Below are positions 36,666-45,155 of a stretch of 64,000 nucleotides of DNA, piece after piece. The notes under the pieces were generated by a model. The model did not search any database and had not been told where the DNA came from. It saw only the letters and a program-made list of their open reading frames with translations. Source of the DNA: Polyangia bacterium. Lineage in GTDB: Bacteria > Myxococcota_A > Polyangia > Nannocystales > Nannocystaceae. The number at the start of each line of letters is the position of its first letter. Position 1 is the stretch's first letter. The DNA is taken from the NCBI GenBank assembly GCA_030430565.1, contig JAUIKS010000018.1:124001-188000 (forward strand), given 5' to 3'. Made by a program: the position numbers and the translations under genes.

Positions 36666-36701
36666 TCCCCACGCGGACGTGCTCGCGGTGAGCGCGGGGA
36701 T
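36665..36701 (+). terminator. Possible terminator after the sigma gene
   Basis: ATCCCC (36665-36670) pairs with GGGGAT (36696-36701), enclosing a nested GCTC-GCGGT-GAGC hairpin. No T-run. Confidence 0.4.
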
Positions 36702-36789
36702 TCGAGCGCCGCGAGCCGCGACCCGCTCGCGCTCGTGAGTTCCCACCGCGCCGAGGGCCACGCCTGGCTGCTACAGTGTCGGTCGCTTC

Positions 36790-37371
36790 ATGTCGGAGAA
36801 CCTCTCGCCCGATCGCCTCGACGCGTCATGGCTGCGACCGCGAGGGGCGCTGGCGTTCGGGATCCTGCTCTGGGGCGTCGGCGGGGTGCTCCTGTTCGTC
36901 GCGCAGGGGATCCTCCGGCTCACGCCGATCGCGATCGAGCCGCTGCAGCGCGGCTCGCTGACGGCGCTGCAGTGCAGCGTCTACGTCGGCTGGGTGCTCT
37001 TCAACACCTTCGTAGAGGGCTACCACGGCTTCCAGCGAGGCTTCGCGCCGCGGGTGGTCGTGCGCGCGCTGGCCCTGGCCGCGCGCCCGCGGGCGCTGCT
37101 CGTCGCGCTCGCGCCGCTGTACTGCATGGGGCTCGTGCACGCCTCTCGGCGCCGTCTGATCGCCTCCTGGGGCCTGCTGCTCGGGATCATCACGATCATC
37201 GTCATCGTTCGACGGGCGCCGCCGCCGTGGCGCGCGATCGTCGACGGCGGCGTCGTGGTCGGCTTGACCTACGGCTTCATCGCGCAGCTCGTGTTCTTCC
37301 TCCGCGCGCTCGTCGGGCGGGCCAAGCGCGTCGCGCCCGACCTCCCGCCGGGCTCACCGCTCTCGGTCTGA
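36790..37371 (+). CDS. Multi-pass membrane protein of unknown function
   Basis: 193 aa with about five hydrophobic helices: about 19-40 (GALAFGILLWGVGGVLLFVA), 57-75, 95-113 (RALLVALAPLYCMGLVHA), 120-138 (ASWGLLLGIITIIVIV) and 148-172 (VDGGVVVGLTYGFIAQLVFF). The EGYHGFQRGFAPRVVVRAL loop is cytoplasmic-looking (positively charged). No recognised family motif. It stands alone after the sigma gene, on the same strand. Confidence 0.75.
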   Translation: MSENLSPDRLDASWLRPRGALAFGILLWGVGGVLLFVAQGILRLTPIAIEPLQRGSLTALQCSVYVGWVLFNTFVEGYHGFQRGFAPRVVVRALALAARPRALLVALAPLYCMGLVHASRRRLIASWGLLLGIITIIVIVRRAPPPWRAIVDGGVVVGLTYGFIAQLVFFLRALVGRAKRVAPDLPPGSPLSV

Positions 37372-37506
37372 GCGGCGGTCGCCGGCGTCGTCGCGAGACC
37401 GGCTGGCCGGATCGTGGAACATGTCTATATAGAAATGTTGTCTTTTGGGACATGTAAAATCGTACGCCGCTATACTCCGCAGCGTCTGCCCTTGAGGAGC
37501 ACCAAC

Positions 37507-37959
37507 ATGCGACTTGCGATGAACCTGTCCCTCGCTGCGCTCGGCGCGGCGCTCGTCCTCGTCTCCGGCACCGCGCACGCGGAGGCGACCCAGGCGAGCT
37601 TTAACCCCGTGCTCGACAAGCACGAGGTCAACAACTTCATGTACGACTCGGGCCTCGTGCCCGCCGACTCGCCGCTGCAGATCCAGCTGACCGCCGGGAT
37701 CCGCGACGAGCTCTCGCTCAACATGCCGGGCAACGGCGAGTACGAGTGGGACGACGGGACGATCACGCTGATCGGCGACGACGGCGCGGGTGAGATCGAG
37801 TACGGCATCATCGCCGACACCGAGATCACGGTCGCGGTCGAGATCTTCGGGCAGAACTTCGAACTCAACGTCATCGAGAGCGTGCTCGGCGGGCAGCCGC
37901 TCGAGATCGGCATCGACGCCTCCGAGCTGTACACGCCGTACTCTCCCCGGGGGCGCTAA
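37507..37959 (+). CDS. Small secreted protein of unknown function
   Basis: 150 aa, start chosen at 37507 because GAGGAG lies 8-13 nt upstream. Clear signal peptide (LAALGAALVLVSGTAHA, cleavage after AHA). The mature part is acidic and beta-rich, with no Cys (SPLQIQLTAGIRDELSLNMP, ADTEITVAVEIFGQNFELNV), and ends TPYSPRGR. The wording of the C-terminal half (equal-length beta strands with I/V alternation) is somewhat like the early part of the MYXO-CTERM protein at 46314. No function assigned. Confidence 0.75.
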   Translation: MRLAMNLSLAALGAALVLVSGTAHAEATQASFNPVLDKHEVNNFMYDSGLVPADSPLQIQLTAGIRDELSLNMPGNGEYEWDDGTITLIGDDGAGEIEYGIIADTEITVAVEIFGQNFELNVIESVLGGQPLEIGIDASELYTPYSPRGR

Positions 37960-38066
37960 GGGCCGAGAATGTCAGCGCTTCTCGCGGCGGCGCCCTCGGC
38001 GTTCCCGCGTTGTGCCAGCCGGGCGCGCGCGAGCGCAGCGACAATACATGTGGATACAGACAGGTG

Positions 38067-39344
38067 CTACGCGCCGCGCGGTGGGGGCGACGCGAGCAGC
38101 TCGCGGACGACCGCTTGATCGGAGAACGGACGCACGCGCCCGGCGAGCTCCTGACCGCGCTCGTGCCCCTTCCCCGCGATCAGGACGACATCATCCTCGC
38201 CCGCGCCGCGCAGCGCCGCCTCGATCGCCGCGCGTCGATCGAGCTCGAGCTCGACCCCGGGGTGTCCCTCGAGACCGGCGCGGATGGCCTGCGCGATCGC
38301 GGCTGGGTCCTCGTCGCGGGGGTTGTCGGTCGTCAGGAGCACGCGGTCGGCCGGCCGCGCCGCCGCGCCCATCGCCGCCCGCTTGCCGCGGTCTCGGTTC
38401 CCGCCCGCGCCGAACACCACGGTCAGCCGCCCCGGGCACAGCGCGCGCGCCGTGTTGACCATGCGGCGCAGCGCGTCGGGCGTGTGCGCGAAGTCGACGA
38501 CCACGCCCGGGCGCCGCGAGAGCACCTCGAAGCGCCCCGGCGGCCAGGTAGCCTGGGCCATCGCGTCGCAGGCCTCAGCCATCGGGACGCCGACGACGCG
38601 CGCGGCCGCCAGGGCGGCGAGCGCGTTCTCGGCGAAGGCGTGGCCGATGGCCGCGATCTCGAGACGGCCGCGCTCATCGGGGGCGCCCGGCACGAGCCCG
38701 CGCGCTTCGAAGTCGATCGCGGTCCCGTCCCAGCTCAGCGTCGTGCTCAGCGCGCGCAGCTCGACCTCCGCGCCGGCGCGGGAGTAGCGGACGACGCGGG
38801 CGCCCGCGGGGACCACGTCCGCGAGCAGCGCGGAGCAGGGGTCGTCGGCGTTGAGCACCGCGACGCCGCTCGTCGGCAGCCCCAGAAACAGCTGCGCCTT
38901 GCTCGCGAGGTAGTGCTCGAAGCTCTTGTGAAATTGGAGGTGGTCCTCGGAGAGGTTCGTGAACACGCCCACGCGACTCGGCCACGCGCGGCCGAAGCCG
39001 AGCGCGAGCGACTCGCTGGTCAGCTCGATCACGGCGTAGCGCCCGCCCGCCTGCAGCGCGCGGCGCATCACCTCGACGAAGCCCTCGAAGTTCTTCGGCA
39101 CCGTCGCCGGCCGCTCGTCGAGGTACGCGCCGAGCGTCGACGTGCGCGCGACCGGTCGCGCGAGGCGAGCTAAGGCCTGCGCGATCAGCCAGGTCGTCGT
39201 GGTCTTGCCGTTGGTCCCCGTGACGCCCGTCGTGTGCAGCCGGTCGTGCCACGGGGGCGGTTTTGGAGGAGGAGGAGCCCGCACGCACGCATGGTATCGC
39301 GGGCGCGCGGGCGCGTGCGCGCCGAGGCGCGCGACATGACTCAT
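38067..39344 (-). CDS. Mur ligase-family protein (MurE-like, no N-terminal UDP-binding domain)
   Basis: 425 aa. ATP-binding central domain starts almost at once: TGVTGTNGKTTTTWL (about residues 39-53), LTSESLALG, FTNLSEDHLQFHKSFEHYLASK in the conserved substrate-Lys region, and NADDP. C-terminal domain: GRFEVLSRRPGVVVDFAHTP, VFGAGGNRDRGKR, TTDNPRDEDP, GKGHE. DNPR is the meso-diaminopimelate-recognising motif of Gram-negative MurE. Typical MurE (about 490 aa) has a first domain for the UDP-MurNAc-peptide; it is absent here, so the true substrate may differ. Nine nt downstream of the GD lipoprotein gene; weak ribosome site. Confidence 0.85.
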   Translation of the reverse strand: MSHVARLGAHAPARPRYHACVRAPPPPKPPPWHDRLHTTGVTGTNGKTTTTWLIAQALARLARPVARTSTLGAYLDERPATVPKNFEGFVEVMRRALQAGGRYAVIELTSESLALGFGRAWPSRVGVFTNLSEDHLQFHKSFEHYLASKAQLFLGLPTSGVAVLNADDPCSALLADVVPAGARVVRYSRAGAEVELRALSTTLSWDGTAIDFEARGLVPGAPDERGRLEIAAIGHAFAENALAALAAARVVGVPMAEACDAMAQATWPPGRFEVLSRRPGVVVDFAHTPDALRRMVNTARALCPGRLTVVFGAGGNRDRGKRAAMGAAARPADRVLLTTDNPRDEDPAAIAQAIRAGLEGHPGVELELDRRAAIEAALRGAGEDDVVLIAGKGHERGQELAGRVRPFSDQAVVRELLASPPPRGA

Positions 39345-39353
39345 TAGACTGGT

Positions 39354-40070
<717 letters not shown>

Positions 40071-40225
40071 GAGTAGCTCCAGGGTCGTCATGCGCACGCG
40101 CGCCGCCGATACTCCGGAAGCCGCTGCGCCCGGCATAGGGACCGCAGCCGCGCGAGCCGCATTCACGCGGCCCGCAGGCTTTTCGCCGGCCCGCGCGCCG
40201 CTGGCGTGGGGGCGCCCCGCCGCGC

Positions 40226-40905
40226 TCATCCGCGCTCGGAGAGCCACGCCTCGATGACCGCGCGTCGCTCTTCACAGCCTGCCTCTAAGGACATGAAGAA
40301 GGCTTTCGCCTCGGCGGCGAGCGAGCGCGCTCGAGATCTCCCGCGCCGTCTCGCTCCCACAGCGGGCGGGCGAGGGCGAAGCGCGGGCGGGCCTTGTTCT
40401 CGGACGCGCTCGGCTTCGCCACGCGAATCTCGAGCGCGCGCTCCGAGAGCGTGATCGCGTCCTCGAGCCGCTGCCGGGCGAGCGCGAGCTCGGCGAGCGC
40501 GACCAGCGGGTAGCCGAGCTTCGGGTGCTCGGGTCCGAGCGCGGCCTCGCGGAGCTCGAGCGCGGGTGCGAGGACCCAGGGTCTCGACCATGAGCTCGAG
40601 CGCGAGCTCGTGGTGCGCGCGCGCACCACGAGCTCGCCGCGGAGCTTGGGCGTCGAGCCCACGCGATCGTGCGCGAAGGTCGTCATTTTTGGACGACGCG
40701 CGCGCCGGCGTCGCCGAAGACCTCGACCAGCGCCTCGAGCTGCGCGAGGGTTGACGCTCTCCGGGGCGCGCCTCCAGGAGATCGCTGGCCTGAGACGGGT
40801 GCGCTCGCGGAGCGCCGCCGAGGATGCGCGTCGCGCTGACCGTGACCCAGCGCCCGTCGGCTCCACCGCGGAGGACGACGAGTCGCCGTCACCAGAGTAG
40901 GACAT
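40226..40905 (-). pseudogene. Decayed C-terminal TPR region, probably of a Ser/Thr kinase or TPR protein
   Basis: Reading leftward, one frame gives TPR-like GPEHPKLGYPLVALAELALA, RQRLEDAITLSERALEIR and FALARPLWERDG, then loses sense near 40330. The next frame continues the expected ending SLAAEAKAFFMSLEAG and RAVIEAWLSERG to the stop at 40226. So a frameshift splits the gene. Upstream of about 40600 the coding sense moves between frames. These phrases resemble the C-terminal TPR tails of myxobacterial kinases (family knowledge). Neither fragment has a good start. Confidence 0.65.
40602..40637. repeat. 36-bp perfect palindrome
   Basis: Left arm GCGAGCTCGTGGTGC, centre GCGCGC, right arm the exact complement ending CACGAGCTCGC. 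It lies inside the decayed TPR gene, where coding sense breaks down. Confidence 0.9.
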
Positions 40906-41308
40906 GTCACAAAAACCATATTACGATCGATAGCCGCGAAGACGAGACTCGGAGTGCTGACGCGGCGTGGCGGCGATAGGATGTTCCCGGAACGTGCTAC
41001 AGTCTCCGCACGATCTCGCGTCTCCGTGCCGGCTCCCGCGTGGTGAGTCTGAACGCTCGATTCTTTGAGCACTGCGCTCGAGCGCGTGGGGACGGGCGTG
41101 CTGTCAGAAGATGACGACGAGGGCAGGTTTTGGGGGAGTACACGCCGTACTCGCCACGCCCCGCGCCCGATCCCGCGGCACCACCCGGCAGCACGCTGAT
41201 TTCGTCAGTTACAGCCGTGGGAACGGGCGTTCTCGTTGGTTGGCGAGTACGCTGGTACTCGCCCAAGATCGTGGAATTCTGCGGGAAGCTTGGCACATAT
41301 GTGGAACG
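40906..41308. other. Island-flanking intergenic region with two related inverted repeats
   Basis: No gene supported. GC content falls toward the right. It holds GAGTAC-5 nt-GTACTC (41136-41152) and GGCGAGTAC-4 nt-GTACTCGCC (41242-41263). The second lies 45 nt past the kinase stop. Confidence 0.6.
41242..41263 (-). terminator. Inverted repeat after the island kinase gene (9-bp arms)
   Basis: GGCGAGTAC / GTACTCGCC, loop GCTG. It could terminate the minus-strand kinase transcript, or be a boundary site, since a similar hairpin recurs about 105 bp further left (41136-41152). Confidence 0.5.
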
Positions 41309-43693
41309 TCAGGATGCGTCAGCCTCACTGTCTTGTCGAACGGATGCTTGCCCGTTGTTTCCACTTATTGTGCCGTTGATATTCCGTGTGGAGGGCAGGA
41401 GCTTCTGAGTTGCATGCATCCTTAGTCCTTGGGCGATAGTGCGTAATCTTCCGTACCCACGCCCGCGCCACAAGAAGCGTAAAATGCCGAGGTTTGCTAG
41501 GTCCGTGAGATCGTTGCGGGCTTGAAGTGCCCGACTTTCTATGGTTTCAACGTAGCTCCTAAGTTGTTTGATGTGCTCGTTTAGCTTGCGATTTTCCATG
41601 ATGATAGTCGCATCTGATTTCGGTTCATACTTAATGATTTGATCAGGTGAGCACTCGATTCGGCTCAAACGATCATACTTAACGCTGCTTAATAGCTTCA
41701 CACGGGCGAGGGCGTTCATAGCAGGCGTGGCAGGGTTTTCCGAGGACAGTCGGTCGCGGCAGAACGGAAAATTTTCGTTCTGGACATTGCTGTGCTGGGG
41801 TAGAAGAGTCGAGCGCCGGTGCAGACAAGAGAGGAGGAAGTGTATATAGAGGCAAAAGTGAGCAGTCTTTCGATTAAAGGCGGTGCGAAGTAAATCCGCC
41901 GCGCCTGGTGCAGTTTGCGTAATATCTCGGGATACGTGAAGAGCCACTTGCCAAATTGGCGGATTCGAGGTTTTGTTGGGTAATTCCCAAGCGACTTGTT
42001 GCTCGGCAAATGATGTTTTCGAGATGTCGTCGCCTACCTTTTCTAGGGCGGATTCAATCTCTGTGGCGAATTGCTGTATGTTCTTCCATACGGTTTGGAA
42101 GTAGAACGTATTGCTTAGCGCTGCTAAAAGTTCTGAGAAGTCCTTTTCGGACTTGGCAAGCGCTCCGGGGGTACTGTAGTCTCTTGGGTAGATCGAGTAG
42201 AGAGAGAGAGCCCCGATTGCGTATATATCGGTCGGCGTTCGCCATTGTGGTAGTTCCACAATTTTGGGGAGCGGAAGTTTGACCGGAGAACTCTTGCCGG
42301 AGAACTCGTTCCAGAACGGTGCAGGTGCGCTTGGTGCATTGAGGTCCTCGTGAGGGATTGCAATCACAATCCGTTCGCTGAACACTTTCCAGACCTCTTT
42401 GCTACAGGCAATTAGCGTGAAGGAAGCCTCTTTTTTGTTCGTTTTTCCTGTTGGATTGCCTTGTGGATACTTTGTGATGTGTGCTCTTTCGACATGGAAT
42501 ACGTATTCGCGCAGACGGATCCGGTCGCCCTTTTCTAGACGGCTGTGGCGTTGGGTGTGCTTTGCTGCTGTAATGTGGTTCTTAAATCCTTCGTCATCGA
42601 TCCAATTGGTAAGTTCTTTGTGCCATCCGATTACGACAAGAAACTTGCTATTCATGCCGCTGCTTTGGTCAAAGATATAAGCGACGTCAGCGTCCTCATG
42701 TTCGAAACCGTTGCGTCTCTCCGGGGCATAGAAGCTCGATGTTCGAGCATTTGATATAGTGCGAAGAATCGTTTGTTCTCCGTCTGTTGGCGTAGTCGAG
42801 TCTGGTGTTATCTCAGGGGTGAGGCTTCCATAGTCAGTCAGAACATAATCACTGGCCGATTTTGGGTCGGATTTATACATGACATTTGCAGGTCGGAGGT
42901 CGGCATGGAGCATGTCTTTTTTGTGAATGCTGACGAGTCCTGTTAGGATTGATTTGATTAGTTCGTAGTGATCGTGATAGCCCCAGTTTCCGCGCTTGTT
43001 GTTGCTTATCGCATCTTGTAAGGTTCCTTCGGCCCACTCGTAGACGACGGACGGTAGGTTTGCGTACCAGCCGACTACAGTCTTCTGGATTAGGGGAGAA
43101 TTGTTGAGAAGCGAAATCTCGTCTTGCTCGATATTGATTGATTTTTTACTGTCGTGGACGAAGCATGCCATATCGGCATTGCTGACAATGCTGACGCAAA
43201 TGCGACGCCAATTTTTTCGTATCTCCTCTGGGAGTGCGTTGGGGTTGGTAGCAGAGGTTTGTCGATCTATTCCGTCTGTGAGTCCGATTTCTTCCATACA
43301 GCAGAATCGTGGAGGGTTGCCTTTGCTAAAGCTGACAAGAAGAATTTTTGTCGCCGCATGGTTTGGTTGAGGCTGATCTGTTTTCGTCACGCCGAGAACA
43401 CGAGCCTGGAATGGGTTTGCCATTGCCTGGCTGATCATGAGCCCACTTCCTGGCCGCATTTGACCTACGTTTTCCTCTTCACGGAGCAGGAGTTGAGATA
43501 TATATGAGTTTTCTCGGAGGCTATCGGCGATGAGGCGTGGTATTTTCCACGCTATGCTTTGTCCGTTGGCGCGCGCAGGGTGGCACTTTATTACAAACCC
43601 CATCGCACCTTCAAGGTATTCGGAGCGGCATTCGCCGGTTTTGCTGTCGATCAGTACGTAGTATTTTTGCGAGAGCCAGAGTTTCAGGTTCAT
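41309..43693 (-). CDS. Atypical protein kinase with large insertions (island gene)
   Basis: 794 aa, AT-richer than all neighbours. Kinase landmarks: Gly-loop-like EYLEGAMGFVIK (25-36), Lys 50 in IAWKIP, catalytic loop HADLRPAN (263-270), DYG in place of DFG (287-289), YAPE (322-325), and helix F TPTDIYAIGALSLYSIYP (486-503). About 210 residues lie between Lys 50 and the catalytic loop, and about 150 residues (332-484) interrupt the C-lobe between APE and helix F. A coiled coil (about 690-730) and a basic tail (FLWRGRGYGRLR) end the protein. The key residues suggest an active kinase. ATG overlaps the upstream gene's TGA (ATGA), so they are translationally coupled. Confidence 0.85.
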   Translation of the reverse strand: MNLKLWLSQKYYVLIDSKTGECRSEYLEGAMGFVIKCHPARANGQSIAWKIPRLIADSLRENSYISQLLLREEENVGQMRPGSGLMISQAMANPFQARVLGVTKTDQPQPNHAATKILLVSFSKGNPPRFCCMEEIGLTDGIDRQTSATNPNALPEEIRKNWRRICVSIVSNADMACFVHDSKKSINIEQDEISLLNNSPLIQKTVVGWYANLPSVVYEWAEGTLQDAISNNKRGNWGYHDHYELIKSILTGLVSIHKKDMLHADLRPANVMYKSDPKSASDYVLTDYGSLTPEITPDSTTPTDGEQTILRTISNARTSSFYAPERRNGFEHEDADVAYIFDQSSGMNSKFLVVIGWHKELTNWIDDEGFKNHITAAKHTQRHSRLEKGDRIRLREYVFHVERAHITKYPQGNPTGKTNKKEASFTLIACSKEVWKVFSERIVIAIPHEDLNAPSAPAPFWNEFSGKSSPVKLPLPKIVELPQWRTPTDIYAIGALSLYSIYPRDYSTPGALAKSEKDFSELLAALSNTFYFQTVWKNIQQFATEIESALEKVGDDISKTSFAEQQVAWELPNKTSNPPIWQVALHVSRDITQTAPGAADLLRTAFNRKTAHFCLYIHFLLSCLHRRSTLLPQHSNVQNENFPFCRDRLSSENPATPAMNALARVKLLSSVKYDRLSRIECSPDQIIKYEPKSDATIIMENRKLNEHIKQLRSYVETIESRALQARNDLTDLANLGILRFLWRGRGYGRLRTIAQGLRMHATQKLLPSTRNINGTISGNNGQASVRQDSEADAS

Positions 43694-44343
43694 TGGGGGG
43701 TCTCAGGGGTGAAGCGGATGAGAGAAGTGTTGCCGTTGGGGTCGCTGAATTCGATCGTGAGGATGTCGTTTTTTGTGCTAAATTTTACAATTGTTCTCGA
43801 CCAGTACAGTTTTTTCTGATCGTTCCCCGATAATTGCCAAGCCCGGTATGATTTTTGTAGCGTAAATGGGGGGGACGCCTTTGCTTCCCATTTGTTCGCC
43901 ATTCGAGTCACGATGAACGTTCCGTTTGGAGGGTAGGCAACCCCGCTGGGGAGAATTTTCTTAGATTCACCTACAGCTAAGCAAAATGAAAGATCAGAAG
44001 CGGTTGTCGGTCGACTCATTAGTTGGGGAGGAGAGCTTTCGTGTCCCCAAGGTTTAGGTGGGTGGAATGAACTACGCCAATGAGTTCGCAAATCCTCAAT
44101 TTCGACGCGGCGTGGATACATGGCGCAGAGCGTGTTGAAGAACTCGTTGTCAATAGCACGATGTCGCCACAGTTGATCGACTGCACTGTCGACGAGTGAC
44201 TGTATTGAGGCGTTGCCTCCTGGTAAGCAAGCTCTCGTTCCTAGTGTATGGAGGACTATTCTTCGAATCTCGATTTCATTAGCTGCGCTCTCGAGGAATT
44301 CGATAAGTTTGCGACGGAGATCGAGATCCTTGGCCCATGTCAT
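43690..44343 (-). CDS. Protein with N-terminal effector-associated domain (EAD1-like) and C-terminal beta domain
   Basis: 217 aa, AT-rich. Residues about 7-88 fit the EAD1 pattern: LRRKLIEFLESAANEIEIRR, then GGNASIQSLVDSAVDQLW and IDNEFFNTLCAMYPR, matching the consensus helices with GGN...LI.WA...L...A...NP. EADs are death-domain-like adaptors that couple sensors and effectors in bacterial conflict systems. The C-terminal 110 residues are beta-rich (GTFIVTRMANKWEAKASPPF, IVKFSTKNDILTIEFSD), not a recognised family, perhaps the sensor or effector part. Coupled (ATGA) to the kinase gene downstream. EAD call is by pattern and needs a profile search. Confidence 0.7.
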   Translation of the reverse strand: MTWAKDLDLRRKLIEFLESAANEIEIRRIVLHTLGTRACLPGGNASIQSLVDSAVDQLWRHRAIDNEFFNTLCAMYPRRVEIEDLRTHWRSSFHPPKPWGHESSPPQLMSRPTTASDLSFCLAVGESKKILPSGVAYPPNGTFIVTRMANKWEAKASPPFTLQKSYRAWQLSGNDQKKLYWSRTIVKFSTKNDILTIEFSDPNGNTSLIRFTPETPQ

Positions 44344-44445
44344 TGAATAAGCATGATACCAAGGATAAGCGAGTTTGGTGGCCCTCGAAGTCGATTTGAG
44401 CGAAAGTCATGCTCCTCGATACTGCACTCGGAATTCCGGTCGAAG

Positions 44446-44682
44446 CTAGCTTGTTGTCCTCACCAAGCGAACGCCCGGTCCCCGCCCGTTCTCGATGAAC
44501 TCGATCCCCGCGGCCTCGAGCGTCGCTTGCAGCACGCGCAGTGTCGCGCGGTGCGGCTTGCTCTGGCCGTTCTCGAACTTGTTGATCGTGTTGCGGTTGA
44601 TATCCGCGCGCTCGGCAAGGTTCTCGAGGGTCCAACCCAGGAGCCCTCTGGCTCCGCGGCATTGCTCTTTCGTCACGCCCAC
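44446..44682 (-). CDS. XRE-family HTH transcriptional regulator
   Basis: 78 aa, GTG start. HTH in residues 5-60: QCRGARGLLGWTLENLAERA, INRNTINKFENGQSKPHRAT, and the family's usual ending GIEFIENGRGPGVRLVR. GC-rich like the chromosome, unlike the two genes downstream on the same strand. It sits 102 nt before the EAD gene start and could control the island operon; its own promoter overlaps the GATATC repeat. It could equally be an unrelated resident gene at the insertion edge. Confidence 0.85.
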   Translation of the reverse strand: MGVTKEQCRGARGLLGWTLENLAERADINRNTINKFENGQSKPHRATLRVLQATLEAAGIEFIENGRGPGVRLVRTTS

Positions 44683-44684
44683 AA

Positions 44685-44702
44685 CGATATCTCGCGATAT
44701 CG
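44685..44702. promoter_or_regulatory. Probable operator: CGATATC-4 nt-GATATCG inverted repeat
   Basis: Seven-bp arms with spacer TCGC, 2 nt upstream of the XRE start codon. Position suits autoregulation by the XRE protein and perhaps control of the divergent genes starting at 44811. Confidence 0.55.
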
Positions 44703-44810
44703 CGCCGGGACATGTGCGTGACCGCGCCTAAAAGCGAGAAAATATCCTAGTGACTAGCAAATGTCTTGTTTTATGCGTACTCTCGCTCCGCCCCATCAAG
44801 GAGGAGGCAC

Positions 44811-45155
44811 ATGAACCAAGGACGACGAGGACACCACGTCACGCTCCTGTGCACCGGCGGAACGCTCGAGATTTTCGCCCCCAGCACGCGCGGCGTGAAA
44901 TTCGCACCCATGGACGTCGAGCGCTGGCGGCTTCGCTGGCGTGAGCAGCGGCTCGGTCACATGACCGAGTGGACAGAGAAACTTCACGCCGTCGGGCAGC
45001 TCCGCGGCGTCGCGCGTCTGCACCGTCTGATGACGTTGCTCAGGACCGGCCAGCCGGTCACGGCGATGCAGGAGGCGGCGCTGCTGCCCGACGCCTACAC
45101 GCCGCTGTGGGCCCTTATCCAGGAGGAGGTGCGCCGTCGTGGGCACCATCATTAA
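44811..45155 (+). CDS. Small hypothetical protein
   Basis: 114 aa. Start at 44811 fixed by a perfect AAGGAGGAGG site 4-14 nt upstream; the frame is open from 44766. Charged and Trp/Arg-rich (DVERWRLRWREQRLGHMTEW) with a helical C-terminus (LHRLMTLLRTG, TPLWALIQEEVRRRGHHH). Overlaps the next gene by 17 nt, so they form an operon, divergent from the XRE gene. No family recognised. Confidence 0.7.
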   Translation: MNQGRRGHHVTLLCTGGTLEIFAPSTRGVKFAPMDVERWRLRWREQRLGHMTEWTEKLHAVGQLRGVARLHRLMTLLRTGQPVTAMQEAALLPDAYTPLWALIQEEVRRRGHHH

